From contig VZTG01001087.1 of assembly GCA_013397845.1 (NCBI GenBank), positions 338,033-402,032 of the forward strand: DNA of 64,000 bases, given 5' to 3'. The notes beneath the pieces were generated by a model that was given only the letters and a program-made list of their open reading frames with translations, searched no databases and had not been told where the DNA came from. Source of the stretch: Melanocharis versteri. Taxonomy: Eukaryota; Chordata; Aves; Passeriformes; Melanocharitidae. Of the stretch, positions 48,201 through 60,729 are shown in pieces; position 1 is the first letter of the stretch; each line of letters starts with the position of its first letter. The position numbers and the translations under genes are program-made.

Positions 48201-50488
48201 AGCCAAGATACTGGCACCCATTTTTTGGACATGCATTTGCATGGGTGCTCAGTATCTTTCACAATCAGATACATGATAAGTGAAGAATGAGGCCCTGATG
48301 TAGAGACCTAGGAATTCTAGGTCTCTTAGGAATTCCTAGAGGCCTAGGAAGTCTAGGAATTCTGGCTGTATGTTTTCACATCTGTCAACTTTGCTGGGTA
48401 AAACAAGGTGATAATATTGGGCAACTCAGGTTATATGGAATGTTTTGAGGACAGGTGAGTTTTTGTAAGCAGCTTTAAAGGATGGACAGTTTGTTTTTGT
48501 GCAGTAGCTTAAGCCTCAGGATGAAGGATCAGAACATCTGGGTCTAACTGCTCCTGGCCCAGCTTATGTTCCCTGTGTTCATTTCCTTCAGCTTCCTTTT
48601 CATAAACCAGGGATGCTACTTGTGTTTTCTGTAGGATACCTGTGCAGAGAAGTTTATTTTCATGTCTAAAGCCTTATGAGACTTTCCAGAAAGGATCTCT
48701 AGGGGCAGAAAATAGAGTAGCATAAAAAAAAAGAAAAAAATAAGATGCTGCTTTTCCTGTTCTCGGGACCATTCCACTGTCCCCACAGCTCAGACAGTAA
48801 GCTCCTGAGGATGTGTGTCTGGAGACAAAAAACATCCTCGTATGGTTAAAAATCTCACAGGGACCACTTAAGCAGCAAGTGTAGACAAGGCTGAGCTGCA
48901 CTCAGGGTGATTTTGGTCACCACGCAATTCACACCTTGGATTACCAAGCACTCAGCTCCGGTTCATCAGCAACCTCTCAGGGTAAGAGAGGGCTCCTTCT
49001 TGCATGGCCACCTCATCCCAGATCTGCGCCGAGACTGAGGATGGCAAGTGTGGCGTGTATCCACCTCCCTGAGCCAGTTTTCACCTGGCCAGCCCAGGTG
49101 AGAAGAGCAGTGGTCCAGGCCAGCAAATATCCGGGCTCCCTGCAAGGTTCTCCTGCCTGAGACAGAGAGACGAAAGCCAGACCTGAGTCCTGAGCTCACA
49201 CTTCCGGCTATGAGCTTAAAAAAGAAAGGGGGTGAGTCAGCACCCCGTGGCTGTGCAGCGGCTGGAAACTGTCCTAAGCTGACAAATAAATGTATGGCCA
49301 TTTCAGAGGAATCTCACCCACCAGCACATCCACGGCATTTCTGACTAGCACCACTGAAATGGGTTCAAACAGTGAAATGAGACAGACACTGTTGGTAACA
49401 TGCCTGTTTTCTCTCATCTGTTGCCTCAGCAAGCCCGTTCTGGTTTAAGTTAGTGTATTTATTAAAAGATAAACCAAATCCTAATCACTTTCCTGCTCTG
49501 TAAAAAAAAGAAAAGATTCTATGCTCCAGCCCATTTAACTGAAGCAAACATTATCCATACTGTTACTGAATGGGTTGCTGAATTACTTTTCGTTCATGGA
49601 AAAGAATATTATTTCTTTGACATCCTGTTTTCAGTTGCTTACAATTAGAATTTGCAATTTACAACTGCAAAACTGAGTTGGTAAGGCATTCTAAAAATGA
49701 GTTCAAATTTTCTTTAATGGCTTCAATGAATTTTCAGATAAAACACAGAAAGTTGTTACCTTAAAGTATAAAAAGTAAATTGAGTCTCTAAAATTGTTTG
49801 CTACTCAGTTACTTCTAACAAAGAGCAAGTTTGTTTGGTTTTTTTGGTTCTTTGGTTTGGTTTGAATACTCCCATGAGCTCAGCTTTAGGCTTGCACTCA
49901 ATGAGGTGTGCTTGCCTGAGTCAGGGTCCTAAATGATGGTCTGTGGCTGCGCAGTGAATTCCTGAGTTCTCCCTGCAGTTCTAATTAATTCACGTAATTT
50001 TGGGGTGTCTGTTTCTTTTGCCCATGTCTCAGAGCAGGTTAGCAGTCCCTAGGTCTGCCAGGCAGGAGGGCATCTACTTGTGCTCCAAGAACTTGGCTTT
50101 CCAGACAAAATGAAGGTGTTTCAGACCTATTTGAGCTAAGTACATTAACTGCTCTTGCCACTCTCAGGGACATGGTACAGGAGCAGCAGCCTACCTTCAA
50201 GGATGTGAAAATGCTGTTTTCAAATAAGATCCTCATTGCTTTCTTCAAGATGCTGTATTAAACCAGCAACAGAAACATAAACAGAAAGCATGTGATGTTA
50301 GTAAGCAGTGGATGAAGTTTTAACAAATTAATGCAGGAAAAAAAAATGCAGATGTTTCAAACGCAGCTGGGGAGAAGCCAATTTTGTACGTCCAAAGGAG
50401 AGTTGGAAGCAACAATCTTTACACCTGGATTCCCAAATCTTCATCTCAAGAGCCCTGAAGGGAGCATGGCAGAGAGGAAGCAAGTTGT
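45286..50488. other. Interval between old CR1 and FBXO40 3' end
   Basis: No exon was recognised. The right part should include the FBXO40-like 3' UTR; on the minus strand an AATAAA occurs at 49463-49458, about 1 kb past the stop codon, as a possible polyadenylation signal. A short palindrome-rich cluster lies at 48306-48366. Confidence 0.45.
48306..48366. repeat. Palindrome-rich cluster of CCTAGGAATTC-like units
   Basis: Within about 60 bp the words cctaggaattctagg, ttaggaattcctagagg, cctaggaag and tctaggaattctgg recur. Each core (CCTAGG, GGAATTCC, TAGGAATTCTA) is self-complementary, so the block can form several alternative hairpins. Confidence 0.7.
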
Positions 50489-53400
50489 TCAGACTCTGTG
50501 CTTGAAAGTAGAGACCAAAGTCTTTCGAGTCTGCTCCCGAGATTCGCTCATGCCCGTCAGCAGCACGGGGTCCGTCCTGTGCTCCACCTGGTAGAAGGGA
50601 CAATTCCTCAGGTGCTCCGACATGCTCGGGACACCGCTGCACTGCCAGTTGTGGACTCTGGAGAACAGGCTGCTGAACTGCCAGATCTAATGCAAGAGAG
50701 GGGACAGGAATTGGGGAGAGAAAATGAGCATTTTAATACCTGTCTATGCTTATGGTGTGCATTACTCACTCTGGACACTCTAATGGATGTCTGATTGTAC
50801 AGGGCTGGCACAGCAAGTGAAAATGGGGTCTGTATTGTTATGTACCTTGTACTTGCTGGTTTTGCTGCTTTAGTGATCACCTGCCATTTTTAATGGGAAG
50901 TATCCTACAGTTTGGTGTCAATCCAGAGCAGGGCATGAGAAAATTCAGGATACCTGACCACTGCACCTCTACGGAAAACTCCATCACATGTGCAGTGTGA
51001 TCCAAGATGTTTGTAAAGCAAAGTGACCACAGCATGCCTTTGTATCTCAAAGATACGAATCTCAAAGAAATATGACTTCATAAAGACCTTAAGACAAAGC
51101 AATTAACATTACAACACTGCTGTTATTCACCCCACCCCAGAAAATCTGGGAAATCTAAAGTTAAAGTTATTCCTAGAGGACATACAAGCTTGTAGAAAAT
51201 AGAAATGTGCTGTTAAACATTTCTGTTTCTGTTCGCAGTGATACCATGCACCATTTAGTGATATACTAGCATGTAGTGATATGACTATGATTAAGTGGTT
51301 TTAATATTTTCTGTATACCATTAAATCAAATTAATTTTTAGTCAGAGTAGATTTCTTCCCCCTAAAAATGTTTCTTCCTTGGGAATAAGGACAACATATG
51401 GGTGAGTCATGCTTAAGGTTGCCTGACCTTGTCCTAGTCCTAAGTAATCATAGCTACTACACACAGTGGTAAAGAAATTCAGAATAATTACAAATTCAAG
51501 CAGAGTCTCTGCATTGGAAACAAGATCCCTGTGTAGCCAGCACAGAGAGCTAAAATGAAAAGGGTTAGACAGTCCTTAAATTCAACACTGCTGGTTTGAA
51601 ATTGAGCTACAATAACTGAAGTTAGTTGTTCTATGATTGGGCAGCTCGAATGTCTTCCTTTTACTGATGGAAGCCACATCCTCCAGTAGATTATTTCAGT
51701 GGCTAATTCCTGGTTTGGATTGGGCTAATTCAATTTGTGGCCACCAGACTTTGCTACACAGATTTTGAATTCACCACATTTCATGTTTTTTCTTTACCTT
51801 AATAAGAAGTCATAAATTGATAAGCTTCTATTTGATAGGAATCAATGGGTAGAGATCTTCATGAGTCTGCTTGAAAGCCAGGTCCTTAGATAATCTCTGT
51901 GAGTCTTTCCTGGATCTCTACATTCCTTGTTCCTAGATCTCTGTCTTGTCTGCTTGGTTAGGCTGAAGTCCCATGCTACTCTTCCGAACAGTTTTATGTA
52001 ACAGGGGGCTTGTCAGTGTTAGGTTAATGGCTGGACTTGATGATCTTAAAAGTCTTTTCCAACTTAAATGATTCTATGACTCTATGATTCTATGTTAGAG
52101 CAGCTGCAGGGCTACCAACTAAAAAAATCCCTGTAATAACTAATGTTCAACTAGCTGTGTCTACATATTTCTTTCTAAGCAACCTAAACAGCCAGTAAGG
52201 GTGGTAATTTTCCAGCACAAACAGTGGGAAACCAGCTTTGCAGAAGGCAGTTTTCTATCCCCAAGCTGCTTCCTCACTCATAGTAATCCTATGAAAACTA
52301 ATTATGAAAGCCCTTGGAGTTTGATGTGAATGCCTGAGCTCCTTTCACAGACACGTTTCCTTGTTCTTTACCTTTCTGGCATTCTAAAGCATTTTGACAT
52401 ACCCTCGACTGGCTTGTAAAAGCATGAATTTCAAGTTCTTCAAAAATCACATGTGATGCTTAAATATCAGGAATTCTTAGTTCTTAGTGCCTAGAAATGG
52501 TGCACATGCAAACGGGTTACCCAAGGTGAGCTTGGGTGGGGACTTCCAGCTAGTCAGAAAATGTTTAGTTACACCTTCATACTTCTGCTAGGTGTACTGC
52601 ACTCCACAGCCCTGGCCCCCGACAACAAACCCCTGTGCAAATTCACAGCCTCATGAACCTTCCCCACATCTGCACGTTTATATGCAGCTTTTCTTCTCAT
52701 TCCCGTGTTTGATCTGAAGAGAACTCGTGACTCTTTTTCCCAGTGTCACAGTCACTTGCCTTTTTGCGAGCTTTCCAAGAAGTACCACCATGGGAATATC
52801 TTTTTTTCTCCCAGACCAGCAGGACCATTCCCCTCTCTTGAAGAAGAGTGGCACAGATGTCCCTCATGAGCACTGACACTTGTGACAGCTGAGATAAACT
52901 GAAGCTGTCCAGGAATCCCGCAATGTACTTGAGCACTTCCACTGGGAGGCTGCTCAGCAAGTCCTTGTTTCTCCCGCGACTATCCACTGTGGAATTGCAC
53001 TTCCCTGGTTCAGCAAGAAGGGTGTCCACCTCTGGCTTAATAGCAAATGTCTTGAGAGGCTTGCTGTAAATAACCTTGGCCTTAAGTCCCTCGGGGCGGA
53101 AGTGATTTTGGACAAATGGACATCCCAAGTAGGCCAGTGGGCAGCGATGCTGGAACCATCCATCCAGGCATGACTGGATATCAGCGTGCACATTCTTGAA
53201 GTGGGACGGGAACTCGTCCCTCCGAAAGAAATGACTGCAAGTGAACGTGAAAGCTGAACTGCTTTTGTTGTGTCTTCTGGTGACACATTCAGTGTAGAGC
53301 TCCATGTGCAGTTCTGGCGGGCTGTTTTCATCCAGAATATCTGCTAGAACTGCGCTGGAGGAGAAGGGCTCCAAAGGAAAGCTGTACGTCTGTGTTGCAA

Positions 53401-56400
53401 AATCCACAAAGAGTCCATCAATACCTCTTGCTTCAGAGATCTCATGGCCTTTCAGCTCTTTTTCCAGAGCACACAGCAGTGTGGCTTCAACTATATTTGT
53501 CTTAGGTAGTTCTTCTACGTTTATTCCCAGTTCTGAGGTATCCACTGACTTGTCTGAAGTTGGCATCTTGTGGCCCAGTGCATCTCCTAGTCGTGCTCTT
53601 TTGCCACAGTAACTAACTGGCACTTTGAAGGTGTAGACAGTCTTCACCTCCTGGGCTTCCAAGTTCCCATAGACGAAGTCTTTTTCTCTGGGCGTGCAAG
53701 CAGCCATCTGGCCAAAGCGGATGAGCATTCCCCCATGATGTACCAGGTACATGTTGTAATCAGCCACACCGACTTCCTTCTTCAGCCTCTCCAGGACCCC
53801 TTCTTGCCAGGGAGCCAGTCCATTCAGTTCTCTACTCGGTGTTACTTGTTCAGACTTTTGGCCCTTTCCCTCTCCTGCACCATCAGGTCCTTCCTTTTCC
53901 TTCTCTGTGGAGCTGGCAGCATGAGGGGCTGATGCTGTTTTCTTGGAAGCCTCCTCTTTCTTTTGTCCCGTGCTGGTTGCTGAGCCCGTTACCTGGCAAG
54001 CCAGAAGCTCTTTGCTGAAAATGTTTTCCCAGGTTTTGTAACTCCCCAGATCCATTCCCTCTTTGTCCTTTGCCAAATCTTCCCGCTCACGTTGGCTGAG
54101 CTCACACTGGTCATTGCCCTCTTGGGAACCACAGGCAGCTCCTCCCACAGCACCTGCTTCTCCACCCACGGCTTGATCCATTAGCTCTTCCAGTTCATCC
54201 TTTTTCCTCCACTCTGGAAATAATTCAGCTACTTTCAAAGTCCTGAAAAGTATCTTCTGGTCTCTGAGTGCCAAAGCTGTGTCCAGACACTCTTCGTTCA
54301 AGGTCTCTTTCATAATATTCTTGTGCAGGGTTGTGTCTGAATCCACGTTTGGCCAGCGGTTCCACTCCATCGAGCAGCAGACAACGCTGGCTGGACAGAC
54401 CTGGAGGTGCTTCCCCAGCTTAAAGCGGGCCATGGAGAAGGGGCAGCCATAGGCTGAGTTGAGGCAGGACACCTGCTCCAAGGGGCAGAGCAATTTGTGC
54501 TCCTCCTCCTTGCACATGTGGAAGGCGGCCCCGCAGTGGAGGCGGCAGCTGATCACCATGCAGGACACGGAGACCTCAATGGGTGCGCGGCAGTGCCGGC
54601 TGAAGCATCGCTCGCAGTGCCTGTGTTGCCCAGGGGGAGCTTTCTGGGCCCGGTGCTGTGTGTGGCAAAGACAAGAAGACAAGAGTTATTGCCCGAAGGA
54701 GCGAGGATGGCCACAGACCCTCCATGCCCATACTTGGTTTCCACACCTGAGGCGCTCACACGCACTTCTAGTGGGAGTGAGGCTGTGAGAAAGTGACTGC
54801 CAGCTCCCTACAGTCACGTATCACCTCTGAGCCCCACGGTACAGCGTGGCCTGGTAGCACCACAGATGCAGATAAGGTCTTTACTCCTTAGCTCAGGCAG
54901 CCAGGGTGTGAGCTGTTTTCTGTCCCAGTATTTCACCAGGCTGCTGAAATCAAGACTGCTAGGGGCACAGTGAAGGAGCATCCCACTTCCTCAACACTGA
55001 GTAGGAAAAATGACATCCTTTTTCCTCTCTAGGTTTGGCCTAGGCATCTTCTCATCTCCCCACAAAGACATGAATGTTGCACAAATGAACCTCCCTTTGC
55101 TCTCCACCAGCGAGGTCAAGAGTGAGGATTATCTTCAAGGTCCCAGTTCCCAGTGTGGAAAACAGCCTGGGTAAGAGCTAATTTCCTTGGCCTTCTTTAC
55201 TCTGCTTTCCTGATTTACTCTTACACTCCAATTGCTGGATTACAGAACTAGAGGCTGCTCAGTCACTACTTGGAGCTACTTCCCTGGATACCTTCAACTG
55301 GTATGAGTAACTTGGCCCAAAGAAGACCTGCTGCAAGTAGCAATCTCCCAACTTTTGACTTCCTGCTCCTTACTATAGGAGCTGCATTCCAGCCTGGTTC
55401 TGGAATCACTGAGAATCTTCGTGGAAAGAAAAAAGCTAATGATGAGGAGGAACTCCAGTTTTGTTTCCAAACAGGACCCAGGGTGCTTTTCTTTTTTTAT
55501 GTGAAAATAGGAAAAAGATTTTTGACAAATCTTCCCACCACACATTTCATGCAGTAGGAACTGCCATAGGCCCAACAGACTCTCACTTGGCTCTGAGAGA
55601 AGACAGATATTGGTAGTAAAATAATTTAATTTAGGCTTTGTTTTTTTTTTCCTAGGGTTAAAGAAAACTCAGCAGTGTTTACCTATATGTGTTTTCTTTT
55701 GCAAGCCCAGGGTTAAGTGACCTAGCCCTGAGGAGAGGTGTGCTGCAGAGGAAGTGGGCTCAGGCTCCAGGGGAAGAGATGCTTTGTGAAGAGCTTCCTC
55801 TCTCTTTCTTAGAGGTATTCTCTTAACTCTGTGTCTTTCACACCTCTACACCCTGGCAGTGGAAGTCATGAACAACACTGGAGAAGGAAAGACGTCTGGG
55901 AAAGGCAATGCTTGTGGGTCCCTGCACAAATACCAACACTCACATTTGAAAATTTGATGTGCATTAATTGCTCAACACGACTTTGTCCCATCTTTTGCAA
56001 CTTCCAATGCTGATCAATGCCTGCTTAAATCTCCTAATGAATCAACCCCATTCTCTCTCAGCCCTGCAGAGTAAAGGAACACAGCCCTGGTGGTTCAGCC
56101 TCAGAGACAAACTTACACTCTCAGGTATTAGGCTCAAGTACCTTCACCTTGGCAGGGAAAGAGCTCAAGACAGCAACGCAGAAAAAAACCTTTGTGACTT
56201 CCCATTATAACATCCCTGCCTTGCCTTGGGAAGCACTGGCTTCTGCACAGAGGTGACACCGGGGTGCTGGCCAGGGTGGCCTCAGCCACACCAAGCCCTT
56301 AAATACATGTGGTTTGGGGTGGCACCTGTCCTGCTTTAGGCTGTTTAGTTACATCTACTTTTATGCAGCTCAGAGAAGCAGGAGATACAGATGGACTTAT

Positions 56401-59400
56401 TTCACATTGGCGGCATCCTTGCTGCTCTCATTCTTGTAGCATTTTGCTGCAAATATAATCTCTAAAAATAGTCCCAGCCATGACTTGCATAAGGTCAGAG
56501 GAAGGCTGGGTACATTACACTGCAATAAAAACACGACTGTGTGAACAATACTTTCCACTGCAAAAGTAACTCTTTGGGAGAAATAATTGACGAAAAAGCC
56601 CCCCTACATCAGAGGCATGGGCCTTATTGTTCTCCAAAACACAGAAAGGACTGATGGCAAAGTTTCTGGAGAGGAGCCTGCTTTCACACTGCTGTATGCT
56701 GAAATAAACCTCATCCAAATCATGTGTAGAGAAAGAAAATACATGCTTTGTTTATGAAAAGTGACCATATCACAGCTCGGATGCAGAATCAGTCTTCCTC
56801 ATTATTCAGGCATTTTTTAGTTTAGTTTACCTCATCTCTAACTTGCATATGCTGTTCTTTTCAGACAAAAGAGATCTATGCCTCTCTTCTCATTGTCAAA
56901 TCTGTGAACATAGAGGACAGGAAGAAGGAACAGAGAGTTTTTTTCTGATATTTATCAGGGTTTGAATGCTTCTTCTATTCTGATATGCCAGTAATCAGGA
57001 ACTCTGTATTTTAATTGATAATTTAGTTAGCTCTGTAGTTTAGTTGATGGTATTATTGCAACTACAGAAACTACAAACTCAAAACACTCAGCAGAAAGTT
57101 TACAATTTTGCCTCAGTAGGTTTGATACATAACATCCAGAGGCAGGTGACACACAGGTATGTCAGGTGACAAAACATTTCTCTAAACTTGCACACTTCTC
57201 GATTCCCTTCAACTTGCAAAATTTCTGAAAGTCTGGGTTAGGAAACAAAAAAACCCAAACCAGAAATGATTACTTCAATCATGTTCAAGCTACTGTGTAA
57301 AGAAAGAATGCACATTACAGTCCACAGTCTGTCCACTTTGGTAAATCTTTATTTTTAGACCATCGTGCCAGCAAATCAAGTAAGGTTTAAAAATATACAG
57401 CTGCTATTTTAACTGCAGCTACGTCTGTGTCTGGAGTGGACCTGTTCAGTGATAATAACATACAGTTTATAAACCAATTAAAATTTATTTTCAGGAGATA
57501 TATATTTAATTAAGTTGCGCTCAATGAGCCAAAATAATACAAGTGTTTTCTCATTTGGCCTGTGCTATATGTGACTGATCATTTGACATACTAAGGTCAT
57601 ACATTGTACCTGAGCTCTTTGCACAGAATCCAGGGATACCTCCCAGTTTGAAGAATCATCAAAAAGGGCCACGAGAAACCCAGATAATGACCCTGAAGAG
57701 TGCCTCTGAGATGAGATTGCAAATGAACATAAAACAATCTTTCTAAATTTTACAACATGATAACAAGCTCCTAAAAAAATCTCATGAAAGTTCGCATCCA
57801 AATGCTGGAGCCAAGAATGCTGAAGTTATATATAACGTTACAGCAGAAGGAATGTGAATACTTTTGGTGAAGTGTACAGGGCAGATAGGCAATGTTCTCT
57901 ATTTCTTTTAACCCTTGTTACCTAGTGTGTTGTGTTTATCTCATCTTTATCCTACTGAAATCTTGAGGGGAATACAGTTATTAATTTTCTTACAGTATAA
58001 GAATTTTCATGTCAGTATATTCACTATCTCAGATCTGATCATGTTCACAATAAAGAATTTATCTTTGCAGTACTAGAGGAGCACTTGATGTTAAAAAATA
58101 TTATTGCTTCTATTTGGCAGATGTAGAATTAAAGTTTAGAAAGATGAAAATACACAGAATTAAATATAGTATTTTATACAAATATGTAAATGCCATGCAA
58201 AAATGCCAAGCATAGAGATGCTCAGGTTCTTATGTTTCACTTGCAGTTGCATGTCTCCTGCACAAAAACCATGGCAGAGCCAGCTGTAGAATCACATTTT
58301 CTAGGAAACCAAGTAAGTCTTCGTAAACTAGTGATTTTCTTTTCCTTTCATGCACTGCTCTTCCTCAATCATGACTTGCTTAACAACTTTGTCAAGTAAT
58401 CAGGCTTGGGTCTCCTTTTGCTAAACAGATGTTTTTATTTCTTAGAGCTGAGGACAAAATCACTATGCCATTGGAAGCCACACTGTACTGCATTTGTACA
58501 TGAATCTCAGGAGCCCAGGTTTTCTTAAGTCCTCTCCTTAGACACAAAATAAAAGGCAAATCCAAGAATGCCACCACCTGGAATCACGGGGACCTCTAAA
58601 TGGGTCGAACTCCACACCTCAACACACACAGAAGGGAAAGCTACAGCTTGAGTGACCCGCTTGGCACCTGGCACAGTGGGTCACCATCCTTCACGGCACT
58701 CCTGCTCTGCAGTTGCCATTCAGACTGACCTTGTACATACAAGTTGCCAGCCAAGCTTTAAATGAGGCAGGCAGTGAGTATGGTACGGCTCAGGGTAGGT
58801 GGGAAAGGAGAATTAAAGGTGTAGATGAAATCTTCATCAATAACACTAATAACATTCCAGTGAGCATGAGCAGGATTTACTTTTGGGGTGACCTTGAACA
58901 AGTTCACATGGATTTTATAGGGGCACTTCGATTCCAGGGCAGTCCTGGTGAACTTGAAATCCTTAGTATAAGACGTGAGGAGGGGTAAGGTTTTCTGTGA
59001 AACAATTGACTTGTTGGATAAGCCCAACAATGGAAGGATGAAGCTGTGACGATTAGGGAGCTACTGCCTGTATTTTCTAGCTGGGGATCATCTGGATGAG
59101 GCTGTGGTGTTTCATAGCAATAACCACCATTTCAGAGTTACGGAACAGGTTGGAATTGCTTCATACTGAAAAAAATAAATCCACAGTATAGTGCATCAGT
59201 CGAGGAAAGACTTCAATCCACGCTCCTTGCCTTTATTCCAGAGCATGCCCGTTGCTCAGTTTCTCACAGCAGCACATCAGCAGAGCTCTCCTCAGCTCCC
59301 TACACCTGACATGCAGGACCATGGAGACCAAGAGAAGCTGTTGCACCATCAGGCCTCCCCGCCGCCTGGAAAATCTGTGCTGCACACAGGCAGTAAAGTG

Positions 59401-60677
59401 GCACCAAAATTTGCTTGTGCAATTTCTGACTGGTGAAAACAGCACTAGAGCTGTTACAGGAGGAGCAGGGAGACTTCAGAGCGGTGAGGCACAGGTAACA
59501 CAGGGCACTGCTGGTGGGAACCCCTCACTGCCCTCCCCACTAGAAGACCTGGATAAGCAATGTTCCTTGCTCCTCCCTACCTGGTGCAATGCAGCCATAG
59601 CCCACCTGAGAGAAACCCTTCCAAAAATTCCAGGTGCTGAAATGTTCCCTTGGGCTGGTGGCACTATGCAGGATAGCTCAGCATCAGCATCTTGTGCTGG
59701 GCATGTTGGGGAGTCGTGTGGGAGACAGGCAGATCAGCAGGCTGTGACATGGAGCTGCTCTGCTGCTCCTCGGACATGTCAGGGGTCCCTGTGCTGTCCT
59801 TGGTAGAGACACAGTCAAGCAAACTTGCACTTTGCATTGGTAACTAGGAAATGGGTTTGATCTTGGTTTGAGTTCAACAAGTGCTTTAAAGTAATAGGTC
59901 CAGTTTTGTTGCAGTTTGAGGGAAAAAAAAAGGGGGGGATAATGGTCCAAACCATGTTTTTGGGCTCAGGTTCTATTTTATGCTCTGGTAACAATCTCAT
60001 TAACATACTTTTCTGAAAGATGCCCAGGGTAAAGAATCTCAGAGCTATTGGTTAAGCTCTAAGTCATAAAATAAAAATAAAAGAGATTAATGAATAAAAA
60101 TTGCTAAGTAGTCACAAGACTAAATGGTACAGTAGTACCTCTAACTCTTGTAATTCTTACTTCATCATTCATTCAGTCTAGATTGCCAACATAAAGTTTG
60201 CAGTCTCAATCTACAAAACTAATTTAATTTTAAGTCTAAGCACTTTTGCCATGAGATTGCTCTTGCCTCTCCTCTGACCCTTACTGCATCTCCTTGTCTT
60301 CTCTGAGTTTCCTGAAAATAACAGAAATCGAATTTTTGATTTATCATCTGATCTGCTGCTGAAGCTCCCCTCTTACAATCAGCATCTTAGTTCTTCAAAA
60401 TCCTGCATACTGTGCTGCAAACTACAGCTAATTCGCTGAATATATTATGGAGGGATTTTTTTTAGAGTAGTATGTCACAGAAGTGCTCACAGTTACCAGC
60501 TGCCTCTGTTTTAGAGTGTCATTTAAGACATCTCATGATTATTCTATTTCATCTTAATTACTAAGGCTGTTTTGAAGATGTCTTGATTTTCATAGCTTGC
60601 TACAGTAACCATTACATTGCATAAGGTTTTTTCCAAAAAAGACTCCAACTCTATTTACAAAGCCTTACCTTGATCAT
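50489..60677 (-). CDS. FBXO40: FBXO40-like F-box protein with TRAF-type zinc finger
   Basis: In mammals FBXO40 is a muscle-enriched substrate receptor of an SCF ubiquitin ligase, reported to target IRS1. Three coding exons on the minus strand: 60677-60669 (ATG ATC AAG, within an exon 60729-60669), 54655-52760 (632 codons) and 50686-50489 (65 codons plus stop), joining in phase 0 to 700 residues; human is about 709. The N-terminal Cys/His-rich region (HRHCERCFSRHC, then CKEEEHKLLCPLEQVSC) is the TRAF-type zinc finger. The middle contains EVKTVYTFKVPVSYCGKRAR. The F-box spans about 569-608 (SSLPVEVLKYIAGFLD). The last exon begins IWQFSSLFS and contains MSEHLRNCPF, as in FBXO40. The large exon ends AAG with a GCAAGT donor, so intron 2 is GC-AG. 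Without splicing the frame stops 20 codons later. The first exon is inferred from splice signals. Whether this is the FBXO40 orthologue or a paralogue is open, since human FBXO40 is on another chromosome. Confidence 0.9.
52013..52095 (+). repeat. CR1 LINE 3' terminus (sense) in FBXO40 intron 2
   Basis: Contains ggctggacttgatgatctta, aaagtcttttccaacttaaa and then tandem attctatgactctatgattctatg, the characteristic CR1 3' terminal octamer repeats. Only the extreme 3' end is present. Confidence 0.9.
54656..60668 (-). other. FBXO40: FBXO40-like intron 1 (about 6.0 kb)
   Basis: Bounded by donor GTAAGG (minus) after 60669 and acceptor cacacacag before 54655. It is AT-rich with no recognised internal gene. 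A plus-strand open frame of 184 codons at 59252-59806 has no recognisable homology and was not accepted. Confidence 0.6.
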
Positions 60678-60729
60678 AGAGTCCCTGTGCACGTACCAAA
60701 CACTTCTCTCCTGGTTGTGCTCAGCTGGG
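60669..60729 (-). other. FBXO40: FBXO40-like first coding exon (61 nt, 9 coding)
   Basis: On the minus strand a strong pyrimidine-rich acceptor (ctcacccacctcacttcag) precedes 60729, and the exon ends ATGATCAAG with a GTAAGG donor. It supplies M-I-K in phase 0 to the large exon, which has no suitable upstream ATG of its own. Human FBXO40 likewise has only a few residues (MGK...) ahead of the conserved PPG. This is an inference from splice sites and phase. Confidence 0.6.

Noticed and set aside
59252..59806. Plus-strand open frame of 184 codons inside FBXO40-like intron 1
   Set aside because: No homology recognised and no conserved motif; likely a chance frame.
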